From Streptomyces buecherae (GTDB lineage Bacteria > Actinomycetota > Actinomycetes > Streptomycetales > Streptomycetaceae), in assembly GCF_014295035.1 (NCBI RefSeq), contig NZ_CP060404.1:4682501-4746500 (forward strand): 64,000 bases of DNA, given 5' to 3'. Positions 1 to 9,054 of the stretch are shown piece after piece (the stretch's first letter is position 1; each line of letters begins with the position of its first letter). Both the position numbers and the translations under genes were made by a program. The notes beneath the pieces are model-generated. The model was not told the origin of the DNA. It did not search any database and saw only the letters and a list, made by a program, of their open reading frames with translations.

Positions 1-1255
1 ACGCGTCGATGAGCCGCGCGAAGTCCTCCATGTCGTGGCGGGCCTCGTCCAGCAACTGCTGGCGGCGCGGCGCGAGGGACTGCGCGAAGGTGGCGTACCG
101 GCCGCCGAGCTCGCGGTAGGAGCGCTCCAGGACGTCGAGCCGTTCCTCGTTCTCGGTCACCGGCAGGCGGGTGCTGTCCCAGACCAGCTCGCTGACGCGC
201 TCCGCGCGCACCTGGTGTGCGTCGTCCAGCAGGGCGGGCCCGGCCTCGGCCATGGCCGCGTAGACGGCGTTGAGGTAGAGCATGGACAGGAAGAACTTGG
301 TGAAGCGCAGTTGGTAGGCCATGAAGCCGGCGTCGGTGCGCCGCTCCGTGGTGTAGAAGTTCACGATGTGCCGGTTGTGCAGGACGCCGGGCAGGGCCGC
401 GTCGTGCACCAGGTGCATCAGGAAGTAGTCGCTGCCGATGGTGTTGGTCGCCGGTGGCAGCGGAACCCGTTCGTGCACCTGCTGGAAGCTGATGTTGCAC
501 ATGTCCAGGCGCATCGGGTCCACGAGGGTCAGCAGCGCGTGGTCGCCGGTGAAGGGGGCGGTGCCGGCGCCGGTGAAAGACTCGTCGGCCAGCTCCCGCT
601 TCTGCTCCGCGCTCCAGTCGGCGGGCGCCCACAGACCGACGACGTCGCGGTAGACGTCCTCGTCGAGCTGTCGGATCTCGCCGATGTCCACGGACAGTTC
701 GCCCACGAACGACGCGCCGACCAGCACCACGGGCTTGTCCAGGTGCGCCGCGTCGAGGTCGGTCGCGTCTACCCGGGGCGCGGCGTCGCGGGCCACCTCG
801 CCGAGCGAGGTCAGCTCGTGGTGGACGGGGTAGACGGGCTCGCCGGCCAGCTCCTGGTACGAGCTGTCGGAGTCCCGGCGGTGGACGGACGAGCAGCCGA
901 GCGACGCGGCGATGAGGAAGGCCCGGTTGGTGCAGGCGCCGTAGGAGACGTCGGCGGGCAGCATGAGGTCGAGCATCAGCTCGGGCTTGGGCAGCCCGGC
1001 GCAAGCGATCACCGCGCGCAGGAAGGCCCGTTGGGCGTCCTCATCGAGGTGGTGCGTGACGACCCCGGGCGTGGGGCGTACGGCGGCCAGCGCGGCGGCG
1101 TGCTCCGCGCGGGCGCCCGGCGCGGCGGAGTCCAGGACGAGGACGTGCACCTCGACGGGGAAGTGCCGGGCCGCGTAGGCGGCCTCGGCGCAGATGGCCG
1201 TGACCATGGGCGCGGAGGGCCGGTTGGTCGGGAGGGTCAGGCAGATGGCGCGCAT
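1..1255 (-). CDS. Uncharacterised protein, glycosyltransferase-like N-terminus (DUF6271-like), 3' end off the window
   Basis: Reading the minus strand from an ATG at 1255 gives an open frame that runs off the left edge. It begins MRAICLTLPTNRPSAP and continues with protein-like sequence throughout (over 415 codons seen). The N-terminal third alternates hydrophobic strands and polar loops, with a DSDS motif in 'HRRDSDSSYQE' that recalls the DxD metal site of GT-A glycosyltransferases. From memory it resembles proteins catalogued as DUF6271, whose function I do not know. The dioxygenase gene ends 14 bp upstream on the same strand, so the two are probably co-transcribed and may act on one substrate. 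The glycosyltransferase idea is inference only; the C-terminus is not in the window. Confidence 0.7.
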   Translation of the reverse strand, partial: MRAICLTLPTNRPSAPMVTAICAEAAYAARHFPVEVHVLVLDSAAPGARAEHAAALAAVRPTPGVVTHHLDEDAQRAFLRAVIACAGLPKPELMLDLMLPADVSYGACTNRAFLIAASLGCSSVHRRDSDSSYQELAGEPVYPVHHELTSLGEVARDAAPRVDATDLDAAHLDKPVVLVGASFVGELSVDIGEIRQLDEDVYRDVVGLWAPADWSAEQKRELADESFTGAGTAPFTGDHALLTLVDPMRLDMCNISFQQVHERVPLPPATNTIGSDYFLMHLVHDAALPGVLHNRHIVNFYTTERRTDAGFMAYQLRFTKFFLSMLYLNAVYAAMAEAGPALLDDAHQVRAERVSELVWDSTRLPVTENEERLDVLERSYRELGGRYATFAQSLAPRRQQLLDEARHDMEDFARLIDA

Positions 1256-1269
1256 TCCGTCTCTCCGGT

Positions 1270-2301
1270 TCACCGCTCGGTCGCTATGCCGTGCCAGGAC
1301 GTGCGGCCGAGCAGCCGTTCGCCGAGGTCGGTGAGGTCGGCCGTCGGGTAGCGCAGCGACTCGTGCCGGGTGGCGTCGCCGACCAGGGTCTTGTTCCAGG
1401 TGGGTGTGGACAGGTGGCGCCAGGAGTCGACGCGCGAGGTGCGCAACTCGTGGTGCTCCTCCAGGGCGGGCATCATCGACAGGTACTGCACCGACCGCAC
1501 GCCCCGCTCGGAGGTGTTGGGCGCGACGCCGTGCGCCAGCATCCCGTTCCAGATCAGCAGGTCGCCGGCGCCCAACTCGGGGCGTACGACGGGGAATTCG
1601 GCCCGGTCGACGCCCGGGCGGACCGGGTCGCGGTCGGCGGGCTGGTCGAGCTTCCAGCGGTCGAAGCGGCGGAAGAGTTCGGGCGAGCACTGGAAGCCGC
1701 CGAGTTCGGGCTGGGTGTCGTGGAGCGCGATGATGCCCTGTACGCGCTGCGGCAGCACGCTGCGGGTGGAGTCGACGTCCCAGTGCAACTCGATGTCGAA
1801 GCCCTCGTCGGTGGGCTCGATCAGGGAGCGGGAGCGGTTGCCGCGGTTGGGTGGGTTGAGGTTGAGCCGGTCGAGCGTCACCCACAGCTCCTCGCAGTCC
1901 CACACGTCCACGAACGCGTCGTAGACCCGCTGGCTCTGCCGGCTGTCCCAGATGAGCTGGTGGTGGTACGCCTCGACGAAGCCGTAGATGTACAGGTCGC
2001 GTTCGAGGTCCGTACGGAAGGTGCGCTCGGTGTACCAGGTGTCGGGGCGGCCGGGGTCGAGCCCCTGGAACTCCCAGGCGAAGTCGAGCAGCTTCCGCGC
2101 GGCGGCGGCCGGGATGGCCTCCTTGACCACGACGTAGCCGTACGTCTGCCAGAAGGCGAGGTCCTCCTTGGACAGCACGCGCAGCGGCAACGACTTGTCG
2201 ATGTCCTTGAGCGGGGTCTGCGCGAGGTAGGTGTCGCCGTCCGCGCTGAAGTAGGGCCGGTCCGATGCGGCGCGGTACAGGTATCCGTCGGGCGTGGGCA
2301 T
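1270..2301 (-). CDS. Phytanoyl-CoA dioxygenase (PhyH) family Fe(II)/2-oxoglutarate oxygenase
   Basis: 343 residues from an ATG at 2301 preceded by an AGGAG ribosome-binding site about 7 nt away; the open frame extends further upstream but that part is low-complexity. The family hydroxylates or otherwise oxidises small or carrier-bound substrates using Fe(II), O2 and 2-oxoglutarate. The iron-binding facial triad is visible: His173 and Asp175 in 'ELHWDVDST', and a distal His257 in 'MLAHGVAPN', followed by an Arg in 'SERGVRS' that could bind 2-oxoglutarate. Length and motif spacing fit PhyH. The substrate cannot be read from sequence; the co-directional partner gene 14 bp downstream suggests a two-gene pathway. 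The promoter may be the DasR-like site about 660 bp upstream, or an unseen nearer one. Confidence 0.85.
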   Translation of the reverse strand: MPTPDGYLYRAASDRPYFSADGDTYLAQTPLKDIDKSLPLRVLSKEDLAFWQTYGYVVVKEAIPAAAARKLLDFAWEFQGLDPGRPDTWYTERTFRTDLERDLYIYGFVEAYHHQLIWDSRQSQRVYDAFVDVWDCEELWVTLDRLNLNPPNRGNRSRSLIEPTDEGFDIELHWDVDSTRSVLPQRVQGIIALHDTQPELGGFQCSPELFRRFDRWKLDQPADRDPVRPGVDRAEFPVVRPELGAGDLLIWNGMLAHGVAPNTSERGVRSVQYLSMMPALEEHHELRTSRVDSWRHLSTPTWNKTLVGDATRHESLRYPTADLTDLGERLLGRTSWHGIATER

Positions 2302-2957
2302 GCGAGGTCTCCTGGGCGTGCTGGTGCTGGGAGGGTCTGCCGCACCCTCGGGGTTCGGGCCCGGCGGCGCCGCGGGGTGGGCGGGAACGTCGTTGTTCGC
2401 CGCCCTCGCGCCGGCGTCGGCGCGTCGCCCGCCGTGGTGTGGTGCGGTCGGCGGGCCCGGTCCTCCCGGGTGTGTGTCCCCGTTCCGTCGCGCCCGGTGG
2501 GCGTGGGGGCGGGGAGGGTGGTTGCGGGGGGCGCGGGCGGGCGTTTCCACGACGGAGCGCGGTGCGGGACCGTCCTCGGCGGCTGCCGTGTCGCGCGCGG
2601 GTTCATCGGGGGCGGTGGCGGGACGAGAAGAAGGAGAGCCATCGCCCGCGGCTCGTGGCGGCGGAGTGCGGCGGGTGGGTCATGGCCGCCATCCGGCGTC
2701 GCGGGGGCCGCGGTGAACTCGCGGGAAGGGGGGACTCGGCAGTGGTCAGGGCGCCGGGTGCGGGCCGCGCACACCGGTCGTGGAGGTGGTGGTTCGCCGT
2801 GGCGCCAGAGCCGGGTCTCCTTACCTCGTCGTCCTCGGTGTCCGGCCCGGGTCGTGGCGTGACCCGTGGCGGACGTGGTGGTTCCGGTCGGCCGGCGCTG
2901 GGAGGCGGCGTGGAGCCAGGTCGGCTCGCCCACCGTGCCGAACGCGCTTTCCCCCAA

Positions 2958-2985
2958 GATGGACTAGACCAACTTTGGGTGTCAA
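2958..2985 (-). promoter_or_regulatory. DasR-like operator (dre) within a TTGACA promoter
   Basis: On the minus strand TTGACA (2985-2980) is followed after 7 nt by TTGGTCTAGTCCATC (2972-2958), very close to the known DasR consensus ACTGGTCTAGACCACT. Spacing between the -35 box and the operator is the same as in the site upstream of the GH3 gene. It points towards the dioxygenase gene. Assignment to DasR rests on recalled consensus. Confidence 0.55.
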
Positions 2986-3253
2986 CCCCCATCTCACGCG
3001 CCCCACCTGACGGCCCGACAGGTCGTTCGTCACGGCCGTCTCAACCGTCACCCGACCGGTCACGCGGCACACCGAACCGGTCGCGTCGCGGGCGCGACGG
3101 GGCGACGTGCGGGCGGGGCGCGGGGGCGCACGGGCGGCACGAGGCGACACGCGGGCGGCGCGCGCGGGCGCGGGAGCGTGAGGGCGCGCGGGGGCGGATG
3201 CGTGAGGAAGCGGTCCCGGCCGGGCGTCGGCGGGGCGTGCCGGGCTGGGGGTT

Positions 3254-3289
3254 GTACGGGGCGTACGGGGCGTACGGGGCGTACGGGGC
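3254..3289. repeat. Four tandem copies of a 9-bp unit (GTACGGGGC)
   Basis: Exact copies at 3254, 3263, 3272 and 3281 in non-coding DNA. The 9-bp period matches the much longer array inside the VOC gene at 27442-27747, though the unit sequence differs. Confidence 0.9.
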
Positions 3290-3330
3290 GTCGCGCGCGC
3301 GGCCGGGGCGCGGCGGGAGTGTGTGGGGCT

Positions 3331-3360
3331 GCGGGGCGACCCTCGGGGAGGTCGCCCCGC
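3331..3360 (-). terminator. Stem-loop terminator of the GH3 gene
   Basis: GCGGGGCGACC (3331-3341) and GGTCGCCCCGC (3350-3360) form a perfect 11-bp GC-rich stem with an 8-nt loop, 5 bp beyond the stop codon of the GH3 gene. There is no T-run, as is usual in Streptomyces. Confidence 0.8.
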
Positions 3361-3365
3361 GCGGC

Positions 3366-4880
3366 TCAGGCGGCGCCGGTGAGGACCTCGGCCACCGCGA
3401 TCCCGGAGACCCGGGTGGCGCCGAAGGTGGTCAGGTGCACGGCGCCGAGCGGGGCGTCGACGGGCACGCCCATCTCCACCACCAGGGCGTCCGGGCGCCG
3501 GCTGACCAGGCCGGCCAGGGCCTGCGACATCCAGCGGTGGCGGGCGGCGTCGCGGACGACGATGACCAGCTCGCGGCCGTTGGCCGGGGCGAGCACGGTG
3601 CGGTCGAGGAGGTCGCCGGCGTCCGTCAGTTCGGCCTCGGTCAGCCGCACCGACGTGGTCTCGGGGCGCAGGGCGCGCAGCGGGTCGGCCACGCCCCAGG
3701 GGGTGCGGCCGTCTATCGCCAGGTTCATGGTCGGCGACAGCTCGACCACGTGCGGGGCGCCGGCCAGCGGGAGTTCGGCGCCGGTGCCGGGGCGGCGGCT
3801 CACGCGCACCGCGCGCCGGGCGGCGACCAGGCCGATGTCGGACTCGTCGGTCGCGGTGTCGGCCTGCCGGGCGAGGTCGGCCGACCAGGCGGCGAACTTC
3901 TGCACCCGGTCGGCGGCGTCGGCCAGCCGCTCCTCGGACAGCGTGCCGTCCACGACGGCGTCCACCAGCGCCTGGGCGAGGTCGACGGTGGTGGACTCCT
4001 CGGCGCTCTCGCCACCCACGCACACGGCGTCCGCGCCGGCGGCGACCGCCTTGACGGTGGCGCCCGCGATCCCGTACTTGCCGGAGACCGCGCCCATCTC
4101 GATGCCGTCGGTCACCACCAGGCCGGTGAAGCCGAGTTGGTCGCGCAGTACGCCGTTGATGATGGTCGGGCTCAGCGTCGCGGGCAGGTCGGGGTCGTAG
4201 GCCGGGATGAGCATGTGCGCGGTCATCATGGTGCACACGCCGGCCTCCATGGCCGCGGTGAACGGCGGCAGCGCGACGCGCGTGATGGTCTCCGCGTCGG
4301 CGGTGAAGATCGGCAGGCCGTGGTGCGAGTCGACGTTGGTGTCGCCGTGGCCGGGGAAGTGCTTGGCGCAGGCGGCGACGCCCGCGCTCTGCAGGCCGCG
4401 CACCCAGGCGGCGGTGTGCCGGGCGACGAGGTCGGTCTCGGCGCCGAAGGAGCGCACGCCGATGACGGGGTTCATCGGGTTGGAGTTGACGTCGGCGCTC
4501 GGCGCGTAGTCGAGGGAGACGCCGATGGCGCGCAGCGCGCGGCCGATGTCGCGGGCCACCTGCTCGGTGAGGTCGGGGTCGTCGATGGCGCCGAGCGCGA
4601 GGTTGCCGGGCCAGGAGGCGCCGGTGCGTACGTCGAGCCGGGTGACGTCGCCGGCCTCCTCGTCGATGGCGACGATGAGTTCGGGGTTCTCCTCGCGCAG
4701 CGACGCGGTCAGCGCGGCGACCTGCTCGGGGGTCTCGATGTTGCGCCCGAACAGCACGACGGAGCCGAGCCCGTCGGCGATGCGGCGGCGCACCCAGTCA
4801 GGAGCGGTGGTGCCGACGAAGCCCGGTTGAAGGACGGAGTTGGCCAACCTGATGAGTTCCGGGTGGCTGCCACGTGCCAT
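3366..4880 (-). CDS. nagZ: Glycoside hydrolase family 3, beta-N-acetylglucosaminidase (NagZ type)
   Basis: 504 residues. NagZ-type GH3 enzymes remove terminal beta-N-acetylglucosamine from chito-oligosaccharides or muropeptides. The hallmark 'KHFPGHGDTNVDSHHGLP' is present and supplies the His/Asp acid-base loop specific to NagZ; Asp258 in 'VVTDGIEMGAV' is the expected nucleophile. The N-terminus (MARGSHPELIRLANS) has no signal peptide, so the enzyme is probably cytoplasmic. About 150 residues follow the barrel and look like the second alpha/beta domain of longer GH3 proteins. The gene stands alone with its own terminator. The DasR-like site in its promoter fits induction by aminosugars. The glucosaminidase role is the standard family assignment; chitobiose versus cell-wall recycling cannot be separated. 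Confidence 0.9.
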   Translation of the reverse strand: MARGSHPELIRLANSVLQPGFVGTTAPDWVRRRIADGLGSVVLFGRNIETPEQVAALTASLREENPELIVAIDEEAGDVTRLDVRTGASWPGNLALGAIDDPDLTEQVARDIGRALRAIGVSLDYAPSADVNSNPMNPVIGVRSFGAETDLVARHTAAWVRGLQSAGVAACAKHFPGHGDTNVDSHHGLPIFTADAETITRVALPPFTAAMEAGVCTMMTAHMLIPAYDPDLPATLSPTIINGVLRDQLGFTGLVVTDGIEMGAVSGKYGIAGATVKAVAAGADAVCVGGESAEESTTVDLAQALVDAVVDGTLSEERLADAADRVQKFAAWSADLARQADTATDESDIGLVAARRAVRVSRRPGTGAELPLAGAPHVVELSPTMNLAIDGRTPWGVADPLRALRPETTSVRLTEAELTDAGDLLDRTVLAPANGRELVIVVRDAARHRWMSQALAGLVSRRPDALVVEMGVPVDAPLGAVHLTTFGATRVSGIAVAEVLTGAA

Positions 4881-4953
4881 GAGGGGACCTCCGAGGTGCG
4901 GGTGTGGGCCGACGGATCGGACGGCCGGGCGACTTGGAGCAGACCAGCCGGAT

Positions 4954-4981
4954 ATTGGCCTGTACCAATCCGGGATGTCAA
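4954..4981 (-). promoter_or_regulatory. GH3 promoter with DasR-like operator
   Basis: Minus strand: TTGACA (4981-4976), 7 nt, then ATTGGTACAGGCCAAT (4969-4954), a near-perfect dyad overlapping the -10 region (CAATAT after an 18-nt spacer). It matches the recalled DasR consensus at about 11 of 16 positions and lies 74-101 bp upstream of the GH3 start at 4880. Confidence 0.65.
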
Positions 4982-5581
4982 GGAACGGGTGTGCCGGGGT
5001 TTGCCGGGAAATGGGAGGTCAGCGTGGGGGTTGACGCCCCGAGGTGCCTGCGGGGCGCGGTGGGCCATCCACCGAGCGTGCCCCGGGGTGCCGCCGGCGC
5101 GCTGGTGGCTGGCAGGAGGCGCCCACGGGGCGGGTTACGAGGGGGCCCCACCAGCGTGACGTACGCACCCCGTGGGCGGCCACCTGGCGGTCCACGTTCG
5201 CGCGGACGCGCGACGGCGCGGCCCCGCGTCGCGGCGGCCCCAACCCCCGTCCCCCGACGGGGTCCGCGCGCGCACGCGGGGCCGCCGCGCGGGGCAGCGG
5301 CGCCGGCCGCGCGGGGCAGCGGGGAGCGCGCGGATGGGCGCGCGGGGCGGCGCGGCGTTCAGCGGTGCGCGCGGGGCGGCGCGGTACCCAGGGGGGCACG
5401 CGGGCGGGCGCGGGCGGGTGGTGTGAGGGGCGCGCGGGCAGGCGGACGGGCGTCTGACGACGCGTCAGAGTTGGCTGCACGGGACACTCGGGCCCGGGCT
5501 CGGGGCGGCGGGGGTCCACCGACTGGTGGACCCCAGGTTCAACCGGTCGCCGCTGTCGCCGCCGGCACCCCGCCGACCAGC
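4982..5581. other. Intergenic stretch, no gene seen
   Basis: About 600 bp of very GC-rich DNA with only low-complexity translations. The two genes either side diverge, so it must carry the promoter of the MMPL gene, but I cannot point to a clear -35/-10 pair for it. Confidence 0.5.
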
Positions 5582-7831
5582 ATGAACGCCATGAAGAATC
5601 TTCCAGTTCGGATGGCTCGATGGAGCGCCGGGCACCCCTGGCGCGCGATGGTCGGCTGGTTCGTGTTCGTCGTGCTGTGCCTGGGGACGGGCATCGCCGT
5701 CGGCGGCAACCCGGCCACCGCCGCGGACTACCGCATCGGCGAGGCGGGCCGGGCCGAGGCGATGGCCGAGGACGGCGGGCTGCACCAGCGGCCCGTGGAA
5801 CGCGTACTGATCACCGCGGCCCCCGGCACCGGTCGGCTCGACCGGGCCGCGGCCGACACCGCGGCCCGCGAGGTCGCCGAGCGGATGCGCGAGTTGCCCG
5901 AGGTGCGCGCGGTGGCCGCCCCGGTGCGCTCGGCGGACGGCTCGGCGGTGCGCGTGGACGTGACGATGTTCGGCGACGAACGGGAGGGCAAGGAGCACGT
6001 CGACCCGCTCCTCGCGCAGACCGCCGCCGTACAGAAGGCCCACCCCGGGCTGCGCGTCGAGGAGACCGGCTCGCCCTCGATCGGCAAGGGCACGGACCAG
6101 CAGCGCGGCGACGACCTGGCCCGTACCGAGATCATCGCGCTGCCGGTCACCCTGATCACGCTGCTGTTGGTGTTCAGCTCGGTCGCGATGGCGCTGGTGC
6201 CGGTGCTGCTCGCGCTGACCTCCATCGCCGCGTCCATCGGTCTGTCGATGCTGGCCTCGCACGCCTTCCCGGACGCCGGCATCGGCACCAACGTCATCCT
6301 GCTGATCGGACTGGCCGTCGGCGTGGACTACACGCTCTTCTACCTCAAGCGCGAGCGCGAGGAACGGGCGCGCGCCGGTGGCGGGCTCTCGCCGGCGACC
6401 GTGGTGGAGCTGGCCGCCGCGACCTCCGGGCGGGCCGTCGTCTTCTCGGGCCTGGCCGTCGCCGTCTCGTCCGCGACGCTCTTCCTGGTGGACGACGTCA
6501 TCTTCTCCTCGATCGCGGTCGGCGCCATCGTCGTCACCCTGGTCGCCGTCCTCAGCTCGCTGACCGTGCTGCCGGCCCTGCTCGCGGTGCTCGGTGCGCG
6601 CGCCGAGCGGCGGGCCGAGCGCAGGGCGGCCCGCGCGGCGGCGGGCGGCAGGCCCGTACGCCAGCGCGCCCCGCGCCGGAGCGGGCCCGGTCGGGCCACC
6701 GCGGCCGTGCTGCGCGGCGTCAGCAGGCGGCCCGCCGTGGCGCTGGCCGCCTCCGTCCTCGGGATGCTCGCCGTCGCCGCCCCGGCGCTCGGCCTGAACC
6801 TGACCGACATGGGCCGCGAGACGCACTCCCGGGCGATCGGCGCCATGCGGGTCTACGACCGGCAGAACGCCGCCTTCCCCGAACTCAAGGCCATGCACCA
6901 GATCGTGGTCCGCGCCGACGCGGAGCGCTCGGCCGAGGTCACCGCGGCCCTGCGCGAGCTGGCCCGTGACGTCAAGGGCGACCCGCGCCTGTCCGGCGAC
7001 GGCACGCTGAGCACCTCGCGGGACAAGCGGATCAGCATGCTCCAGCTCCAGGTGCCGCACCACGTGAGCACCGACGCCGCCCAGGAGTCGCTCCGGTCGA
7101 TCCGCGCCGAGCACGTGCCCGCCACGATCGGCAAGGTCGCCGGCGTCGAGACCGCGGTCACCGGCGACGTGGCCCGCTACGCCGACTACCCCGAGCACCA
7201 GAAGGACAAGCTGCCGCTGGTCGTCGCGGCGCTGCTGGTCGTGACGTTCGCGATGACGGTGTGGGCGTTCCGCTCCGTGGTGCTCGGCCTGGTGGGCGTG
7301 GTGCTGAACCTGCTGTCGGCCGGCGCATCGCTGGGCGTGCTCGTGCTGACCTTCCAACCCTCCTGGGCCGAGGGCCTGCTCGACTTCGACTCCACAGGGT
7401 CCATCGGCTCCCGGGTACCGCTGTTCCTGTTCGTGATCCTCTTCGGCCTGTCCATGGACTACCAGGTCTTCGTCGTCAGCCGGATCAGGGAGGCCGCGCT
7501 GACCGGCGTGCCGACCCGGCAGGCCGTCCTCGACGGCATCGGCCGCTCGGCGGGCGTGGTCACCAGCGCGGCCGTGGTGATGGTCACCGTCTTCGCCAGC
7601 TTCGTCGGGCTGCACCTGATTGAGATGAAGCAGATCGGCTACGTGCTCGCGGTCGCCGTCCTGCTCGACGCGTTCGTCATCCGGATGCTGGTCCTGCCCG
7701 CCCTGATGCTGCTGCTCGGCCAGGCCAACTGGTGGCCCTCGCGCGGCATGCGCCGGGCCCAGCACCAGGCCACCCCGGCGGGCGGCGCCCGGCCGGAGCC
7801 CGAGCCGGCCGCGCTCAAAACCGTAGGCTGA
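5582..7831 (+). CDS. MMPL/RND family membrane transporter
   Basis: 749 residues in the RND-superfamily layout: an N-terminal membrane helix (about residues 20-45), a first extracytoplasmic domain, a block of membrane helices, then the same arrangement repeated. Each membrane block carries the MMPL signature: 'VDYTLFYLKRERE' in the first half and 'MDYQVFVVSRIREA' in the second. Such proteins use the proton gradient to export lipids or hydrophobic small molecules. A cytoplasmic Arg/Ala-rich loop (about residues 340-375) separates the halves. The start is uncertain: ATG 5582 is used, with ATG 5591 as alternative, neither with a strong ribosome-binding site. The kinase/regulator pair begins only 5 bp downstream, suggesting that the two-component system controls this exporter. 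The substrate is unknown. Confidence 0.9.
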   Translation: MNAMKNLPVRMARWSAGHPWRAMVGWFVFVVLCLGTGIAVGGNPATAADYRIGEAGRAEAMAEDGGLHQRPVERVLITAAPGTGRLDRAAADTAAREVAERMRELPEVRAVAAPVRSADGSAVRVDVTMFGDEREGKEHVDPLLAQTAAVQKAHPGLRVEETGSPSIGKGTDQQRGDDLARTEIIALPVTLITLLLVFSSVAMALVPVLLALTSIAASIGLSMLASHAFPDAGIGTNVILLIGLAVGVDYTLFYLKREREERARAGGGLSPATVVELAAATSGRAVVFSGLAVAVSSATLFLVDDVIFSSIAVGAIVVTLVAVLSSLTVLPALLAVLGARAERRAERRAARAAAGGRPVRQRAPRRSGPGRATAAVLRGVSRRPAVALAASVLGMLAVAAPALGLNLTDMGRETHSRAIGAMRVYDRQNAAFPELKAMHQIVVRADAERSAEVTAALRELARDVKGDPRLSGDGTLSTSRDKRISMLQLQVPHHVSTDAAQESLRSIRAEHVPATIGKVAGVETAVTGDVARYADYPEHQKDKLPLVVAALLVVTFAMTVWAFRSVVLGLVGVVLNLLSAGASLGVLVLTFQPSWAEGLLDFDSTGSIGSRVPLFLFVILFGLSMDYQVFVVSRIREAALTGVPTRQAVLDGIGRSAGVVTSAAVVMVTVFASFVGLHLIEMKQIGYVLAVAVLLDAFVIRMLVLPALMLLLGQANWWPSRGMRRAQHQATPAGGARPEPEPAALKTVG

Positions 7832-7836
7832 ACAGC

Positions 7837-9054
7837 ATGGTCCCGCTGCCCCAGCCCGCCGACTGGTTCCTCACCGCCAGGTTCCACCTCTGGTACGGCA
7901 TCGCCTGGCTGGCGGTGGGGATCGGGCCGACGGCGCTGGCCGTATGGGACGCCTCGCGCGCGGACCAGTACGCGGCGGCGGTGCTGCTGCCGCTGCTGGC
8001 CGCCGACTACGGGGCCCTGCTGCTCGCGACCCGCCGCCAGGTCCCCGGTCCGCGGGCCGCGCTCGTACCGTCCGTCCTGCTGGCCCTGCTCGGGCTGCAC
8101 ATCGGCGCGGTGTCGTACGTGCTGGAGGGCGCCGCCGCGCTCTTCGTGGTGGCCCTCCCGCAGTTCTGGGTCTTCGCGGCCGGACCCCGGTCCGCGATCA
8201 AGCTCAGCGGCCTCGCGGCGGCGTGCACGGCGCTCGGCGGGGTGCTGCCCCAGGGGTGGAGCCCGCACCTGCTCACCGGCAACCTCGTCGCCACCCTCCT
8301 CGCCTACGCGGCGGGCGTGGCCATCGGCCGGTGGCTCTACCGCTTCGTCGGCCTGACCCGGGCCAGGGCGGACGCGCTCGCCGCCGAGCTGGCGGACGCG
8401 CAGCGCCGGTTGGCCGAGGCGAACCAGCGCCAGGGCGCGGCCGACGAGCGCGAACGGCTGGCCCGCGACATCCACGACACCCTCGCCCAGGGCTTCGCCT
8501 CGATCATCGTGCTGGCCGAGGCCGCGCGCTCGGGCGTGCGTACCGATCCCGACCGCAGCGCCCAGCAGTTGGACTCGATCGAGCGGACGGCGCGCGAGAA
8601 CCTCGCCGAGGCCCGCGCGCTGGTCGGCGCCGCCCCGCGCACCGGCGCCGCGCCCGGCACGCTGGCCCAGGCGCTGCGCCGCACGCTGGACCGGTTCGCC
8701 CAGGACACCGGGCTCACCGTCACCGCCGAACTGCCCGACGTGGCCTGCGACCAGCGGACCCGGATCGCGCTGCTGCGCTGCGCCCAGGAGTCGCTGGCCA
8801 ACGTGCGCAAGCACGCGGGGGCGACCACGGTGGGCGTGGTGCTCGCGGCGCGGCCGTACGGGGTGGAGCTGGAACTCACCGACGACGGGCGCGGGTTCGT
8901 GGTCGCCGACGCGGAGGGCTTCGGCCTCGACGGGATGCGCAAACGGCTGGCCGAACTGGGCGGCGAACTCCGGGTGACCAGCTCGCTCGGGGACGGCACC
9001 CGGGTGCTCGCCACGGTCCCCACCACCGAACACGAGGAGGCGCGGCGAACATGA
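7837..9054 (+). CDS. Two-component sensor histidine kinase (NarL-partner, HisKA_3 type)
   Basis: 405 residues. The first ~170 are hydrophobic with five or six predicted membrane helices and little extracellular sequence, so it probably senses a signal in or at the membrane. The dimerisation/phosphoacceptor motif 'ERLARDIHDTLAQG' places the phosphorylated His at residue 213. The catalytic ATPase domain follows with an N box ('SLANVRKHAG') and G boxes ('LTDDGRGF', 'GLDGMRKRL'). The stop codon overlaps the start of the response regulator (ATGA at 9051), and the gene follows the exporter by 5 bp, forming a three-gene unit. It resembles DesK/LiaS-like kinases that respond to envelope stress; the stimulus is not deducible. 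Confidence 0.92.
   Translation: MVPLPQPADWFLTARFHLWYGIAWLAVGIGPTALAVWDASRADQYAAAVLLPLLAADYGALLLATRRQVPGPRAALVPSVLLALLGLHIGAVSYVLEGAAALFVVALPQFWVFAAGPRSAIKLSGLAAACTALGGVLPQGWSPHLLTGNLVATLLAYAAGVAIGRWLYRFVGLTRARADALAAELADAQRRLAEANQRQGAADERERLARDIHDTLAQGFASIIVLAEAARSGVRTDPDRSAQQLDSIERTARENLAEARALVGAAPRTGAAPGTLAQALRRTLDRFAQDTGLTVTAELPDVACDQRTRIALLRCAQESLANVRKHAGATTVGVVLAARPYGVELELTDDGRGFVVADAEGFGLDGMRKRLAELGGELRVTSSLGDGTRVLATVPTTEHEEARRT

Larger units (their letters stand above)
2302..3330. other. Intergenic stretch, no convincing gene
   Basis: About 1 kb. The frames here give only Pro/Arg/Gly-rich low-complexity translations on both strands. It holds a DasR-like promoter (2958-2985, minus strand) and four copies of a 9-bp repeat (3254-3289). 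If that promoter serves the dioxygenase gene, the leader would be roughly 650 nt, which is unusual. Confidence 0.6.

Noticed and set aside
35..1351. Plus-strand open frame at the left edge
   Set aside because: The minus strand gives a far more protein-like translation (MRAICLTLPTNRPSAP onwards) with a sensible start; the plus frame is its antisense shadow.
2265..5159. Very long plus-strand open frame
   Set aside because: A shadow of high GC content: it spans the GH3 gene on the other strand and has low-complexity Arg/Gly/Ala composition.
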